A DNA stretch of 64,000 bases from Putridiphycobacter sp965230485 (lineage in GTDB: Bacteria > Bacteroidota > Bacteroidia > Flavobacteriales_D > Crocinitomicaceae): positions 496,001 through 560,000 of the forward strand of contig CBDDLA010000001.1 in NCBI GenBank assembly GCA_965230485.1, written 5' to 3'. The notes beneath the pieces were generated by a model that saw nothing but the letters and a program-made list of their open reading frames with translations, did no database searches and was not told where the DNA came from. Numbering within the stretch: position 1 is the first letter of the stretch; each line of letters begins with the position of its first letter. Below, in pieces: positions 18,080 to 27,651 of this stretch. Both the position numbers and the translations under genes were made by a program.

Positions 18080-18868
18080 TTAAAGATCGGCAGCATTAGC
18101 GATCATTTCAGCGATATCCATTACTTCTATTTCTTCTTCTTTATTGAAATTTTTAATACCATCTGTCATCATGGTATTGCAAAACGGACAACCCGTCGCA
18201 ATAAAATTGGGCTTAGTTCCCAACGCATCCTCTGTGCGCTCAACGTTAATCTCCTTATTTCCCTTTTCAGCTTCCTTAAACATCTGTGCACCTCCAGCGC
18301 CGCAGCAAAGTCCTTTAGATTTACAGCGTTTCATTTCAACCAACTCTGCGTCTAACTTCTCTAAAACCATTCTAGGTGCTTCGTATTCATCATTTGCGCG
18401 CCCTAAGTAGCATGGGTCATGAAAGGTGATTTTTTTCCCTTTAAAGCTCCCTCCTTCTACCTTAAGTTTACCTTCATTAAACAATTGTTCTAATAGTTGA
18501 GTGTGGTGCATAACTTCATAGTTTCCACCTAATTCAGGGTATTCGTTTTTTAATGTATTAAAACAATGAGGGCAAGCAGTGACAATTCGTTTTACTTCAT
18601 AACCATCTAACACCTGAATATTCATCATGGCCTGCATTTGAAACAAGAACTCATTTCCAGCTCTTTTAGCTGGATCGCCTGTACAAGATTCTTCCGTTCC
18701 TAAAACTGCAAACTTAACATTACAGTGGTTTAACAATTTAACAAATGCTTTTGTAATTTTTTTGGCTCTATCATCAAAACTTCCAGCACATCCTACCCAA
18801 AATAAAACGTCTGGAGATTCTCCTGCGGCCATCATCTCGGCCATTGTTGGTACTCTTAAAGTGCTCAT
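18080..18868 (-). CDS. CCG-domain Fe-S protein (HdrB/GlpC-like)
   Basis: 262 residues with two cysteine-rich CCG domains of the heterodisulfide-reductase B / GlpC / LutA type: first WVGCAGSFDD with the later TACPHCFNTL, second CYLGRAND followed by GLCCGAGGAQMF and ATGCPFCNTMM. Such domains bind a non-cubane or [4Fe-4S] cluster for electron transfer with quinone or thiol partners. It lies last in a five-gene run and most likely pairs with the membrane ferredoxin-like protein at 19287; together they resemble a split two-part oxidoreductase. Substrate not known. Stop at 18080, three-base gap from the HAD gene. Confidence 0.87.
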   Translation of the reverse strand: MSTLRVPTMAEMMAAGESPDVLFWVGCAGSFDDRAKKITKAFVKLLNHCNVKFAVLGTEESCTGDPAKRAGNEFLFQMQAMMNIQVLDGYEVKRIVTACPHCFNTLKNEYPELGGNYEVMHHTQLLEQLFNEGKLKVEGGSFKGKKITFHDPCYLGRANDEYEAPRMVLEKLDAELVEMKRCKSKGLCCGAGGAQMFKEAEKGNKEINVERTEDALGTKPNFIATGCPFCNTMMTDGIKNFNKEEEIEVMDIAEMIANAADL

Positions 18869-18871
18869 TTT

Positions 18872-19294
18872 TTATTTTTTAAAGGCTTGTATCTTAGCTT
18901 CCACATCAATCAAATCTGTAAATTTACCTTCATATCTTGTGGCACGAACGATATGATTATCTACCCAATGATAATTTCCACCTCGCGGTTTCCCCATGAC
19001 CATTCCATGATATTTAAAACCATGCTTATTTAACCATTGCTCAGTGACTGTTCTGTGCTCTTCTAATCTTGATGTAAAAAAAGTAATAATGTGACCTTGA
19101 TCATACCATTTATTCAAAATTTCAAGGGCATCTGGGTATAACTTAGCAGTTGCCATTCTTTCAGGCTCTTCATTTGGAATATCATCACAAATGGTACCGT
19201 CTATGTCAATTAAGTAATTCTTGACATCTTCGGGTAAAACAGGCGAAATGGTTTGACCATCTACGACCTTATTTTTTAGCTTTTTATTACTCAT
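18872..19294 (-). CDS. HAD-superfamily phosphatase-like protein
   Basis: 140 residues. HAD motif I is YLIDIDGTICDD (nucleophile and general-acid aspartates) and motif II FFTSR; the ending YHWVDNHIVRATRYEGKF is typical of a small flavobacterial HAD group often labelled 'phosphoheptose isomerase' in databases, a name I do not support. A short protein without a cap domain, so a macromolecular or small phosphate ester substrate is possible. It overlaps the end of the membrane Fe-S gene by eight bases, a sign of translational coupling. Confidence 0.82.
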   Translation of the reverse strand: MSNKKLKNKVVDGQTISPVLPEDVKNYLIDIDGTICDDIPNEEPERMATAKLYPDALEILNKWYDQGHIITFFTSRLEEHRTVTEQWLNKHGFKYHGMVMGKPRGGNYHWVDNHIVRATRYEGKFTDLIDVEAKIQAFKK

Positions 19295-20612
19295 CTTTCC
19301 ATTTTAATCTATCACTTGGAGAAAATTGCCATGGGGCTTGATTATTCTCAATATTGGTATTCATTGTGGCCAATTCTGAAGGTATTTTCGATTCTTCCAT
19401 GACTAGATAGCGTCTCAAGTCCATAATGATTTCTAAAGGGTCAATTAAAACTGGACATTCTTGCACACAAGCATTGCAACTGGTGCATGCCCATAACTCT
19501 TCTTCAGTAATATAATCTCCTAATAATGATTTGCCATCATTAAAGTCTTTGCCTTCTTTTCTAATTCCAGCACCTAATTCTTCTGCTCTATCTCTCACAT
19601 CCATCATTATTTTTCGCGGAGATAATAATTTCCCAGTTGTATTAGCAGGGCAAGCCTCCGAACATCTTCCACATTCTGTGCATGTATAAGCATTCATGAT
19701 ATTGACCCACGATAAATCATTAACATCTTTTGCACCAAAACGCTGTGGCACCTCACCCTCGGCAGTTGCTGGTGCTGCAAATGGATCTGCATTAGGGTCT
19801 AGCATAAGTTTTACTTCACTAGTTACAGCCTCCATATTAGTCATCTGACCCTTTGGAGACAATTTGGCAAAAAAGGTATTAGGAAATGCCCATAAAACAT
19901 GCAGATGTTTAGAAAATGGCAGGTAATTCAAGAAGGTAAATACCATGATAATATGTCCCCACCATCCTGCTCTTTCTAATAGATGCAAAGTATGACTTTC
20001 CATTCCTCCAAAAAGCATTGGCCCGAACCAACTAGAGATAGAAAAACCAAAATCACCCTGTAAAACAGCATGGCTCTCACCTCTCATAGCCAAAACCTGA
20101 TCAGTACCATTCATTGTAAGGATACAACAAACTAATATAATTTCCATGTAAAGAATCAGATTTCCATCTAATTTAGGCCAGCCAGTCATTTCAGACATGT
20201 GAAAGCGTGGGATTTTCAATAAGTTCCTTCTTGATAAGAAAATAAAGGTGGCTAAAAGCGCCAAAACTGACAATACCTCTATCAAGCTAATCATAAATGT
20301 ATAAAAGCCACCCAAGTGAGGCTGAAAGACTCTATGATTGCCTGTGAGACCATCAATTATAATTTCTAATAATTCTATTTGGGTAATAACAAAAGCGACA
20401 TAGATAATAATATGAAAAAGCCCTGAAATTGGTTTACGAACCATTTTAGACTGACCGAGAGCCACTTTAGCCATGATTTTAAAACGCTCGACTTTATTAT
20501 CTAATCTATTGACTGAACGACCTAATCTAATATTTTGTAATATCTTACGAAGGTTATACGCAAAAAAAGCACTTCCTGTTATTAGTAGAATTAAGAATAC
20601 AATTATTCCCAT
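19287..20612 (-). CDS. Membrane-anchored 4Fe-4S dicluster protein (HdrC/NarI-like)
   Basis: 441 residues. Five or six membrane spans in the N-terminal 250 residues (for example IIVFLILLITGSAFFAYNL, VLSVLALLATFIFL) form a cytochrome-b / NarI-like region with paired histidines (HIIIYVAFVITQ, HTLHLLERAGWWGHIIM). The C-terminal cytoplasmic part holds two ferredoxin clusters: CTECGRCSEACP (about 305-320) and CTSCNACVQECP (about 380-395). Architecture fits a quinone-linked electron-transfer subunit acting with the CCG-domain protein downstream. The whole amidase-MCE-FeS-HAD-CCG block is a recurrent flavobacterial arrangement as I recall it. Confidence 0.87.
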   Translation of the reverse strand: MGIIVFLILLITGSAFFAYNLRKILQNIRLGRSVNRLDNKVERFKIMAKVALGQSKMVRKPISGLFHIIIYVAFVITQIELLEIIIDGLTGNHRVFQPHLGGFYTFMISLIEVLSVLALLATFIFLSRRNLLKIPRFHMSEMTGWPKLDGNLILYMEIILVCCILTMNGTDQVLAMRGESHAVLQGDFGFSISSWFGPMLFGGMESHTLHLLERAGWWGHIIMVFTFLNYLPFSKHLHVLWAFPNTFFAKLSPKGQMTNMEAVTSEVKLMLDPNADPFAAPATAEGEVPQRFGAKDVNDLSWVNIMNAYTCTECGRCSEACPANTTGKLLSPRKIMMDVRDRAEELGAGIRKEGKDFNDGKSLLGDYITEEELWACTSCNACVQECPVLIDPLEIIMDLRRYLVMEESKIPSELATMNTNIENNQAPWQFSPSDRLKWKDE

Positions 20613-20632
20613 AAATTATGTTTTGGTCAGTA

Positions 20633-21622
20633 TTATTTTTTTTCCTTCACCTTTCTACCAAATAGTGAAAAATGAACGTATTTATTAGGGTTAGCCTCCA
20701 TATCATCTAATAAATTCTGAACAGACTGATTGGTTTCTAATAATTCTCTATGCAGACTATCTGTTTTAAGAAGAGCGCCAATGCTCCCCTCTCCTGCATT
20801 TACCTTTTCAAGTACACCATTTAATTCTTCAAGTGTGTTTCTTGTATTTTCGACAACAGATTTAATATCAGTGTCAGCCAAAGTATTGGATATGGTCTCT
20901 ACATTATCAATCGTATTGCCAATAGAGGCAGACTTAGAAGCTAAATTACCAGAAATACTATCTACATTCATCAATACCCTATCAACTACAGCAATTTCGG
21001 CATTTATCATAATGGTTAAACTATTGGCCAGATCACCGAATTTTGATATGCCCTCACGAAATTCATATAAACTTTCATCAATTGTATAGGCTGCAGAAGT
21101 ATCCCAGAAGGCATTAATTGACACGATAATACCTTCAACTGAACCAATTAATTCTTCTGTTTTCTTTTTTAACGGTAAAATTTGTTCATTGATTTGAGCG
21201 GCAATATCTTTTTCAACATTCGATCTAATGGTATCTCCACCTTCATAATACTTTGGATCAATAGATGGTTCTAGATTTAACTTCATAGATAAGGATTTGG
21301 TACCTAATAAATCACTTATCATCCAGACTTCAGACCCTTCGGGGATCATAATATCGTCATTTATAATTGAAAAGGTAACAAGAATTTTTTGAGGTGTATC
21401 AGGATGCAATTCTACTTTTTTTACTAGACCTACTTTTAGCCCATTCAGCTGTACCTCATTTGAGACCTCAATACCATTAGAGTTATCAAAAGTAGCATAG
21501 TAGATTCTATCGTCTTCGAAAATTGAATTGCCTTTAAGGAAATTAACTCCGGAGTACAATAATAATATGCCTAAAAGCACCAATACCCCAACCTTAAATT
21601 CCCTTGATATTTTCATACTCAA
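20633..21622 (-). CDS. MlaD/MCE-family lipid-transport protein
   Basis: 329 residues: one N-terminal membrane anchor (FKVGVLVLLGILLLYSGVNF), then a single MCE domain (about 38-120; NGIEVSNEVQLNGLKVGLVK, KILVTFSIINDDIMIPEGSE) and a long helical tail (ASIGNTIDNVETISNTLADT) as in periplasm-spanning phospholipid carriers. MCE proteins usually work with a MlaE permease and MlaF ATPase; neither is in this window. The ATGA overlap (four bases) with the amidase gene upstream indicates one transcript. Confidence 0.9.
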   Translation of the reverse strand: MSMKISREFKVGVLVLLGILLLYSGVNFLKGNSIFEDDRIYYATFDNSNGIEVSNEVQLNGLKVGLVKKVELHPDTPQKILVTFSIINDDIMIPEGSEVWMISDLLGTKSLSMKLNLEPSIDPKYYEGGDTIRSNVEKDIAAQINEQILPLKKKTEELIGSVEGIIVSINAFWDTSAAYTIDESLYEFREGISKFGDLANSLTIMINAEIAVVDRVLMNVDSISGNLASKSASIGNTIDNVETISNTLADTDIKSVVENTRNTLEELNGVLEKVNAGEGSIGALLKTDSLHRELLETNQSVQNLLDDMEANPNKYVHFSLFGRKVKEKK

Positions 21623-22767
21623 TCGTTTTTAGCAAATTTAATAGCTTTTTCTAAATTAATCCTCTCATTCTTCTTAAAAGCAACAATAAATGCATTTTCA
21701 TAGCCACGCTTTCTCATCAACTTTTTAAGTTCGTTAGCCTTTTCAAAGGTTTTAAAGGCACCAACCGTATATTTATAGAAATTTTTGTCATAATATTCCC
21801 AAACTGGCATTTTATTAAAGGCGATATTATCTAATTTCATTTTTTCTACATTCGTTGCTATTTGCACCCTAAAAATAATATCCTTAGCGTCTATTTCAGA
21901 TTGTTTCAACCCAAACATTTCCTCAGTTAAAACATCTTCTTTAGGCTTTATTGGAATTTCTTTGACTGGTTCCAACTCCTCATAGCCACTTTCATAATAC
22001 ACTTTATAACTTTCAAATGCTTTAAAAAAAGCACCAGCTATTAATGATTGATTTGTTGTATCCATTAAAAAAGCTTCCTCTTCCTTATTGGTTAGAAAAC
22101 CAGTTTCAATCAATACACTTGGCATTGTTGTTTTGTATAAGACTAAAAAGCCAGCTTGCTTTACGCCTCTGTTAATCCTTCCTATCGATTCCATTTCCGC
22201 TTGAACCCTGGCTGCAAACTCAATACTGTGATCTAAGAAGACTGATAATTGTAATTTTCTGGCAATTATGGCATCAACTGACAAATCAAACGCTTTGTAT
22301 TTTTCTCCTCCATCCTTTTCAAGATGGATAGCAGAATTTTCCCTTACAGCCACATTTTCTTGCGATTCCGTTCTATGGAGCCCTAATACAAAAGTTTCTG
22401 CGCCACTTGCGTTAGAAGCTGCAGAATTAGCATGTATGCAAATAAATAAATCTGCATTATTTCTATTGGCAATTTGAGCCCGTTCGTCTAGCTCAACAAA
22501 TACGTCCGTCTTCCGAGTATAAATCAAGTTGATATCAGGATATGTTTTTTCAATGTATTTTCCAAGCTTAAGAGAGATTGCGAGCGCAATATCTTTTTCT
22601 TTGGCTGAACTTCCGTGACATCCATGATCATGTCCTCCGTGTCCTGGATCAATTACAACCGTCTTAATGCCAGAATAAAAGCTATCTTGCCCAAACGACT
22701 GTTTCATAAAAAATGTGAATGCAAACAATAAAATCAAATCTATTTTGTTACTGCTTATAATGCCCAT
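21619..22767 (-). CDS. N-acetylmuramoyl-L-alanine amidase
   Basis: 382-residue exported zinc amidase (Amidase_3) that cleaves the peptide stem from peptidoglycan during cell separation. Signal peptide about 1-26. Zinc and catalytic residues are visible in VVIDPGHGGHDHG, KEKDIALAISLKLG, LFICIHANSAAS and SVLIETGFLTN. The C-terminal third (about 295-370; FRVQIATNVEKM and YKYTVGAFKTFEKANELKK) looks like a SPOR domain, which would target septal glycan. First gene of the minus-strand operon, with a promoter box at 22802-22809 and divergent from the LptD-like gene 52 bases away. Confidence 0.93.
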   Translation of the reverse strand: MGIISSNKIDLILLFAFTFFMKQSFGQDSFYSGIKTVVIDPGHGGHDHGCHGSSAKEKDIALAISLKLGKYIEKTYPDINLIYTRKTDVFVELDERAQIANRNNADLFICIHANSAASNASGAETFVLGLHRTESQENVAVRENSAIHLEKDGGEKYKAFDLSVDAIIARKLQLSVFLDHSIEFAARVQAEMESIGRINRGVKQAGFLVLYKTTMPSVLIETGFLTNKEEEAFLMDTTNQSLIAGAFFKAFESYKVYYESGYEELEPVKEIPIKPKEDVLTEEMFGLKQSEIDAKDIIFRVQIATNVEKMKLDNIAFNKMPVWEYYDKNFYKYTVGAFKTFEKANELKKLMRKRGYENAFIVAFKKNERINLEKAIKFAKND

Positions 22768-22780
22768 CTTAATAAAATTT

Positions 22781-22788
22781 TAATTTTG
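22781..22788 (+). promoter_or_regulatory. Candidate -7 box for the LptD-like gene
   Basis: TAATTTTG on the plus strand, 31 bases before the TTG start at 22820; a full match to TAnnTTTG in the 52-base divergent spacer. Confidence 0.45.
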
Positions 22789-22801
22789 CATTTAATTATT
22801 A

Positions 22802-22809
22802 CAAAATTA
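22802..22809 (-). promoter_or_regulatory. Candidate -7 box for the amidase operon
   Basis: TAATTTTG on the minus strand, mirror to the plus-strand box; a TTG triplet about 15 bases further upstream could serve as the -33 element, although the gap is a little short. Confidence 0.45.
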
Positions 22810-22819
22810 AGACCATAAT

Positions 22820-25372
22820 TTGACCAAATCATTTTCAATACAGAGATTTATTCCCTTTTCATTGTTGATAATCGTATGTGTATTGAACTTTTCTGCTCAT
22901 TCTCAAAAAGTAATTGAAGGTGATTTTGGATTAGATGCACCAGTTAAGTACTCCGCTGACGATTCCATTGTTGTAGATGTACCTAATCAGATTATCCGTT
23001 TGTATGGCAATGCCGACCTTAAGTACGAAAGTATTCACCTTACCGCTGATATTGTAGAAATTGACATTGAAAAAAGTGAGGTTCAAGCCACTTACTCATT
23101 AGATTCTTTAGGTAACCCTGTAGGTAAACCAGCATTTACAGATGGTACTGAAAATGTAGTATGTGATGCCATGAAATATAATTTTAAGACTGAGAAAGCA
23201 CTGATAACGGAAGTAAGAACTCAGCAGGGAGAAGGCTATATACATATGCAAACTTCAAAAAGACAGCCTAATGAAGAGTTACATTTCAAAAATGGAAAAT
23301 ATACTACCTGTGACAAGGAAAAACCTCATTTTCATTTTCAATTAACTAAAGCTATTGTGGTTCCAGAAAAACGCATTGTTACTGGACCTATTTATATGAA
23401 AATTTTAAACGTACCCCTTCCCATTGCCGCACCTTTTGCTTTTTTGCCTAATTCTGACACAAAAAAGAATGGAGTCATATTACCCCGCTTTTCCCTTAAC
23501 GGTCAATACGGACCTGGAATAGAAAATTTAGGCTACTATTTACCACTTAGTCCGCAATGGGAAACCTATATTTATGGTACTATTTTTACTACAGGACGTT
23601 GGGCATTAAACAATCAACTAAACTATAATGTTAAATATAAGCATTCTGGAACCATTAGGCTAGGTTTCGAGCGTCTGAAGGGTTATTTCTTTGAAGAAAA
23701 TATTACGAATAATTACAGTGTATACTGGAACCATAATCAAAGCCCTAAAGCACATCCAAGCCTAAGATTTGGAGCAAACATAGATTTTAGATCTAACAAT
23801 AACCCTAAACAAAGTATTGAAATTATTGCTCAAGATCAGTTCAATACTTCTTTTAATTCAGCTATTAATTTAAACAAAAGTTGGAAAATTAAAGAATTAA
23901 GTGGCTCATGGACTTCTAAGGTTTCCTTGCAGCAAAATGCACAATCTAACAACTTTATTTTTGAATTACCAAGTTTTAATTTCTCTGTCAATCGATTTGA
24001 CCTAGGCGTACTTAGAAAATCGAAAATAGGAAAAAAGTGGTATGAAAATGTAGCTATCACTTACACAGCTAATAGCCTAAATAGTATTACTGTTGCTGAT
24101 TCTGTCGCGAGGACGTCTTTTTCTGCCGGAGATTTAAGTTTTTTAGGAAGCAATAATTCAAGTGGTATTACGCAAAATGCAATTATCCAGACTAACTTAA
24201 AACCAAAATCAGGATGGTTTACTTTTAACTTGAGGACTAACTATACTGAGAATTGGAATTTCCAAACTTTTACAAAAGCATGGAATCCACTTAATGAAAC
24301 AATAGACACGACATTGAATAATGGTTTTGCTGCGAATAGAAATGTTAATTTTTCTGGTGGGTTCAATACTAATTTTTACGGTTATTATAGAAGTAGTTTC
24401 AAAAATGGACTTAAGCTTCGTCATGTGATGTCACCCAATTTATCGTTTACGTATAGACCAGACTTAGGACAACATCAGGAATTAATCATTGATACTTTGG
24501 GTAACACTAGTTTTTATTCACCTTTTGATATTAGTTTATACAGAGAAGCAGCCAGAGGAGAATCTGGTTTCTTATCTTTTGGCTTAGCCAACACCCTTGA
24601 AATGAAAAAAATATCAAAAAAAGATACTGTTAATCAGTCTTTTTCCAGCTTTAAGTTAATTGATCAGTTTAATATTAATGGATCTTATGATTTTCTAAAA
24701 GACTCTCTTAATCTTTCTGACCTTACGTTTAGCTTCAGAACTACACCTATTAAAATGATTAATATTCAATCTGATTGGACTTTATCACCGTATGAATGGG
24801 ATAAAAGTACTGGAGTTTCTGGTAACACATATGCGTGGAATGCTGGGCAGGGCATTGGAACAATTTCCAGAGTTAACTTTGCAGTTATTTCCTCTTATAG
24901 CATCAATGGAGAAAAGACGGATACCTTGAGAAATTTTAAGAACTCAAAATGGAATTTTGATGTAACATACAATTGGAATAAAACCCGTTTGACAAATATA
25001 GCTGACACTGTAACTGAAAAGTTCAGAACTGTTCATAGTATTAATTTATCTGGAACTATATCGTTATGGGATCTTTGGTCAATTAATTATACCGTTCCGA
25101 CAGATTTGACCGTTTTTAGCGATTTTAGCAGTTTTTTAGATGGTAGTAGCTCTATCAACCCGACTTTTGTGTTGGGTATTACCAGGCAATTACATTGCTG
25201 GCAAGCACGGTTAGATTTTACGAAAAACGGAAATTTTATTCAGTCAATCGCTAACAATGAGATTCCTAATTATGTCATTCGGTTTAAAATAAACATCAAA
25301 TCTTCTATGTTTGATGCTTTCTTACCAGAAGTTACTCCTAGGATTCCAACGGGATGGATTACGGGTGGTTGA
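22820..25372 (+). CDS. LptD-like outer-membrane LPS-assembly protein
   Basis: 850 residues with a signal peptide (about 1-28, ending NFSAHSQ), an N-terminal OstA/LptA-like beta-jellyroll region (about 45-180; NQIIRLYGNADLKYESIHLTA, YTTCDKEKPHFHFQLTK) and a long beta-barrel ending in a Gly-rich GWITGG. The block YMKILNVPLPIAAPFAFLP plus NGVILPRF is the conserved LptD plug/barrel entry. It would insert lipopolysaccharide in the outer leaflet. The start is a TTG at 22820; no in-frame ATG gives the signal peptide. Its tail overlaps the PqiA-like gene on the other strand by 14 bases. Confidence 0.88.
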   Translation: MTKSFSIQRFIPFSLLIIVCVLNFSAHSQKVIEGDFGLDAPVKYSADDSIVVDVPNQIIRLYGNADLKYESIHLTADIVEIDIEKSEVQATYSLDSLGNPVGKPAFTDGTENVVCDAMKYNFKTEKALITEVRTQQGEGYIHMQTSKRQPNEELHFKNGKYTTCDKEKPHFHFQLTKAIVVPEKRIVTGPIYMKILNVPLPIAAPFAFLPNSDTKKNGVILPRFSLNGQYGPGIENLGYYLPLSPQWETYIYGTIFTTGRWALNNQLNYNVKYKHSGTIRLGFERLKGYFFEENITNNYSVYWNHNQSPKAHPSLRFGANIDFRSNNNPKQSIEIIAQDQFNTSFNSAINLNKSWKIKELSGSWTSKVSLQQNAQSNNFIFELPSFNFSVNRFDLGVLRKSKIGKKWYENVAITYTANSLNSITVADSVARTSFSAGDLSFLGSNNSSGITQNAIIQTNLKPKSGWFTFNLRTNYTENWNFQTFTKAWNPLNETIDTTLNNGFAANRNVNFSGGFNTNFYGYYRSSFKNGLKLRHVMSPNLSFTYRPDLGQHQELIIDTLGNTSFYSPFDISLYREAARGESGFLSFGLANTLEMKKISKKDTVNQSFSSFKLIDQFNINGSYDFLKDSLNLSDLTFSFRTTPIKMINIQSDWTLSPYEWDKSTGVSGNTYAWNAGQGIGTISRVNFAVISSYSINGEKTDTLRNFKNSKWNFDVTYNWNKTRLTNIADTVTEKFRTVHSINLSGTISLWDLWSINYTVPTDLTVFSDFSSFLDGSSSINPTFVLGITRQLHCWQARLDFTKNGNFIQSIANNEIPNYVIRFKINIKSSMFDAFLPEVTPRIPTGWITGG

Positions 25373-26249
25373 TGACTCTGGTTTTTTTAACAAAATAGCT
25401 AGAGAAAATTGATAAAATGACAAAAGCCAGAAAGAAATAAAGCCCCAATAAGGTTTTAGCACTTGTTTCTACCCCTACATTCATATTAGAAAAAGAGAAA
25501 TAGGCTAAAAATATCCCGGCTACAAATACATCAGCCATGCTCCATTTACCAATTCTAATAATTATCAATTCAAAAACTTTCGAATATCTATGCATAGGAA
25601 ATAGTAGCACAAATAGTGAAGACAATAATTTAAATAGTGGAAAAACAACACTAAAAAGAATTAGCGCAAGCCCAACCGCAATGTTCCCACCTGTAAATAG
25701 TAGATGTATTAGTTGAAAAACTGATTTGTTTTGGTAAAAATATGATATTTTTCCTTCAAACGTTTTTTCAAAAGTTCTTTCCCAAAAGCCCAAATCAATA
25801 GGAACTTTAAATGCCAAATCAATGTTATAAGCCTCAATTTCCAAAAATGGTGCTTGCAGACCTAAATAAATTAAACACAGACTAGAAATAATTAATGAGA
25901 TGCCAAACATTTTATAGAAAACGATTGATCGCCAATAATAAAATCCAATGGCAAAATTATAAATCAAAATAAACCCAAGTAGCAATAGCCCAAAATAAAT
26001 AGCTGATTCATAGTGCAGGTCTGCAGTTTTTTGTAAGTTTTTGTAGGCATATATTTTGGATTCTGTCACATCATTAAATGGAATCCATTCAGCAGTGCTC
26101 ATTACTCTTTCTTTAAAATTTAACTCTTCAGCAATAGCTTCTTTCTTGATGCGGTATTTGGCCAATGATGAGACTGTATAAGCTGTTAGTAAAACAGCTG
26201 AAAAAATAATTAAAGTGCTAAGAGCGAAGATGACCCAACTTTTCTTCAT
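25359..26249 (-). CDS. PqiA-domain membrane protein
   Basis: 296 residues with a signal anchor and about five further spans. The PqiA signature is the block RIGKWSMADVFVAGIFLAYF near residues 230-250, with the preceding span pair (VVFPLFKLLSSLFVLLFP). The large periplasmic loop (about 130-175) is also typical. In other bacteria PqiA works with the MCE protein PqiB in lipid movement across the envelope. Here there is no PqiB beside it, but an MCE gene lies about 4 kb away. The gene begins directly after the hutF stop with no intervening base, at the end of the hisS-hut run. Confidence 0.83.
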   Translation of the reverse strand: MKKSWVIFALSTLIIFSAVLLTAYTVSSLAKYRIKKEAIAEELNFKERVMSTAEWIPFNDVTESKIYAYKNLQKTADLHYESAIYFGLLLLGFILIYNFAIGFYYWRSIVFYKMFGISLIISSLCLIYLGLQAPFLEIEAYNIDLAFKVPIDLGFWERTFEKTFEGKISYFYQNKSVFQLIHLLFTGGNIAVGLALILFSVVFPLFKLLSSLFVLLFPMHRYSKVFELIIIRIGKWSMADVFVAGIFLAYFSFSNMNVGVETSAKTLLGLYFFLAFVILSIFSSYFVKKTRVINHP

Positions 26250-27626
26250 CTACCTATTATTGAGTACTTTTATTGTTTTGGAAAAATGAGCATAAATGTC
26301 TGATTGCTCTATATGCTGTCCTGCTCTAACAACCATTTGCCCGTTTGCAATGGTTCCATATTGCATTGATGAATCTGAAGCATATAAGGCGGTATTTAAA
26401 ATATTATTATGGCTCGTAACCGCAATTAAGGGGTGGTTGGCATCTATTAGAACAGCATTTAATTTTTCTCCAACTTTAAAGTAGGTTTCATTATAATTAC
26501 CCATTGCTTTTCTGCCAGAGTTGGTAACTTGATTAATAGCGTATGCCCCACTATTTCCTTCTGTATTTGAATTAAAAATATTTCGCTGGTGGGAGGTCAA
26601 ACGTTGCCCATAATCAAGAATCCTTAGCTCCTCAAACGGATTCAAACCAATATGGCTGTCGGTACCTATACTCCATCTTCCCTGGTAATTTTGAAATTTC
26701 TTTAATGGAAAAATTCCATCTCCCAAATTTCCTTCTGTACTGGGACATAAAACCACGTGCGCTCCAGATTTTGCAATTCCTTTAACTTCCTCATCAACTA
26801 AATGTGTGGCATGAACCAGATGAAACCTACCTGATAAGTCAACCTCATTTAACATCCATTCTACTGGACGCTGTTTTAAATATTGAATGGCATCTTCAAT
26901 TTCTTTTAACTGTTCTGCAATATGAATATGGAATGGAAGATCTTGTGGACCTTCGGCTGCTATTTCCTTAATAATTTCTGGCTCCACACCTCTCATTGAG
27001 TGAATCCCGATAGCCAACTTAGCATTTTCGTAGAATTCTGTGGATTTCCTTGATGCTTCCAATAATTTAAGATAATCATCTAAACCTGATGAGATAAAAC
27101 GCTTCTGCCCTTCAGTAGCAGGTTGACCAAAACCTCCTTTTTGATAAAAAATTGGCACCAAAGTAATACCAATACCTACTCTTTTAGCTGCTTTCACGAG
27201 CCGTTCGCCCATTTCTGATAGATTATCGAATGATTGCCCACTCTTTTGGTGATGCACATAATGAAATTCTGCGACATTGGTATAACCATGACGAAGCATT
27301 TCCGAATATAACATGGTAGCAATGGCTTCTAAATCATCTGGAGAAATAGATAAGGCCAGTTTATACATGGCCTCTCTCCATGACCAAAAATCATCCTTTG
27401 TTCCGATAGAATGACTTTCTGTTAGACCTGCCATGGCATATTGAAAGGCGTGAGAGTGCGCATTTTGAAAGCCAGGAATAGCATAAACATTAAGTTTTAC
27501 TGGCATGGCATCAATAGAAGCAATATCACTGACACTAATTATTTTTCCATCTTTGTCTACTTGTACAAAGGCAGGACAAAGCCATTGATCATTTTGTAAT
27601 AATCCTTTAAACTGAAATGTTTTCAT
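26250..27626 (-). CDS. hutF: Formimidoylglutamate deiminase
   Basis: 458-residue amidohydrolase converting N-formimino-L-glutamate to N-formyl-L-glutamate and ammonia in histidine breakdown. The HutF-specific opening is NAHSHAFQYAMAGL followed by DDFWSWREAMYKLA; metal sites are HSH, the later FHIHIAEQ and VHATHLVDEE, and the Asp in IGTDSHIGLNP. Length is as expected. It shares a tight same-strand run with hutH, so the two should be co-expressed; hutU, hutI and hutG are not in view. Confidence 0.93.
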   Translation of the reverse strand: MKTFQFKGLLQNDQWLCPAFVQVDKDGKIISVSDIASIDAMPVKLNVYAIPGFQNAHSHAFQYAMAGLTESHSIGTKDDFWSWREAMYKLALSISPDDLEAIATMLYSEMLRHGYTNVAEFHYVHHQKSGQSFDNLSEMGERLVKAAKRVGIGITLVPIFYQKGGFGQPATEGQKRFISSGLDDYLKLLEASRKSTEFYENAKLAIGIHSMRGVEPEIIKEIAAEGPQDLPFHIHIAEQLKEIEDAIQYLKQRPVEWMLNEVDLSGRFHLVHATHLVDEEVKGIAKSGAHVVLCPSTEGNLGDGIFPLKKFQNYQGRWSIGTDSHIGLNPFEELRILDYGQRLTSHQRNIFNSNTEGNSGAYAINQVTNSGRKAMGNYNETYFKVGEKLNAVLIDANHPLIAVTSHNNILNTALYASDSSMQYGTIANGQMVVRAGQHIEQSDIYAHFSKTIKVLNNR

Positions 27627-27651
27627 TTATTGAAAGGTTAAGATAACACTG

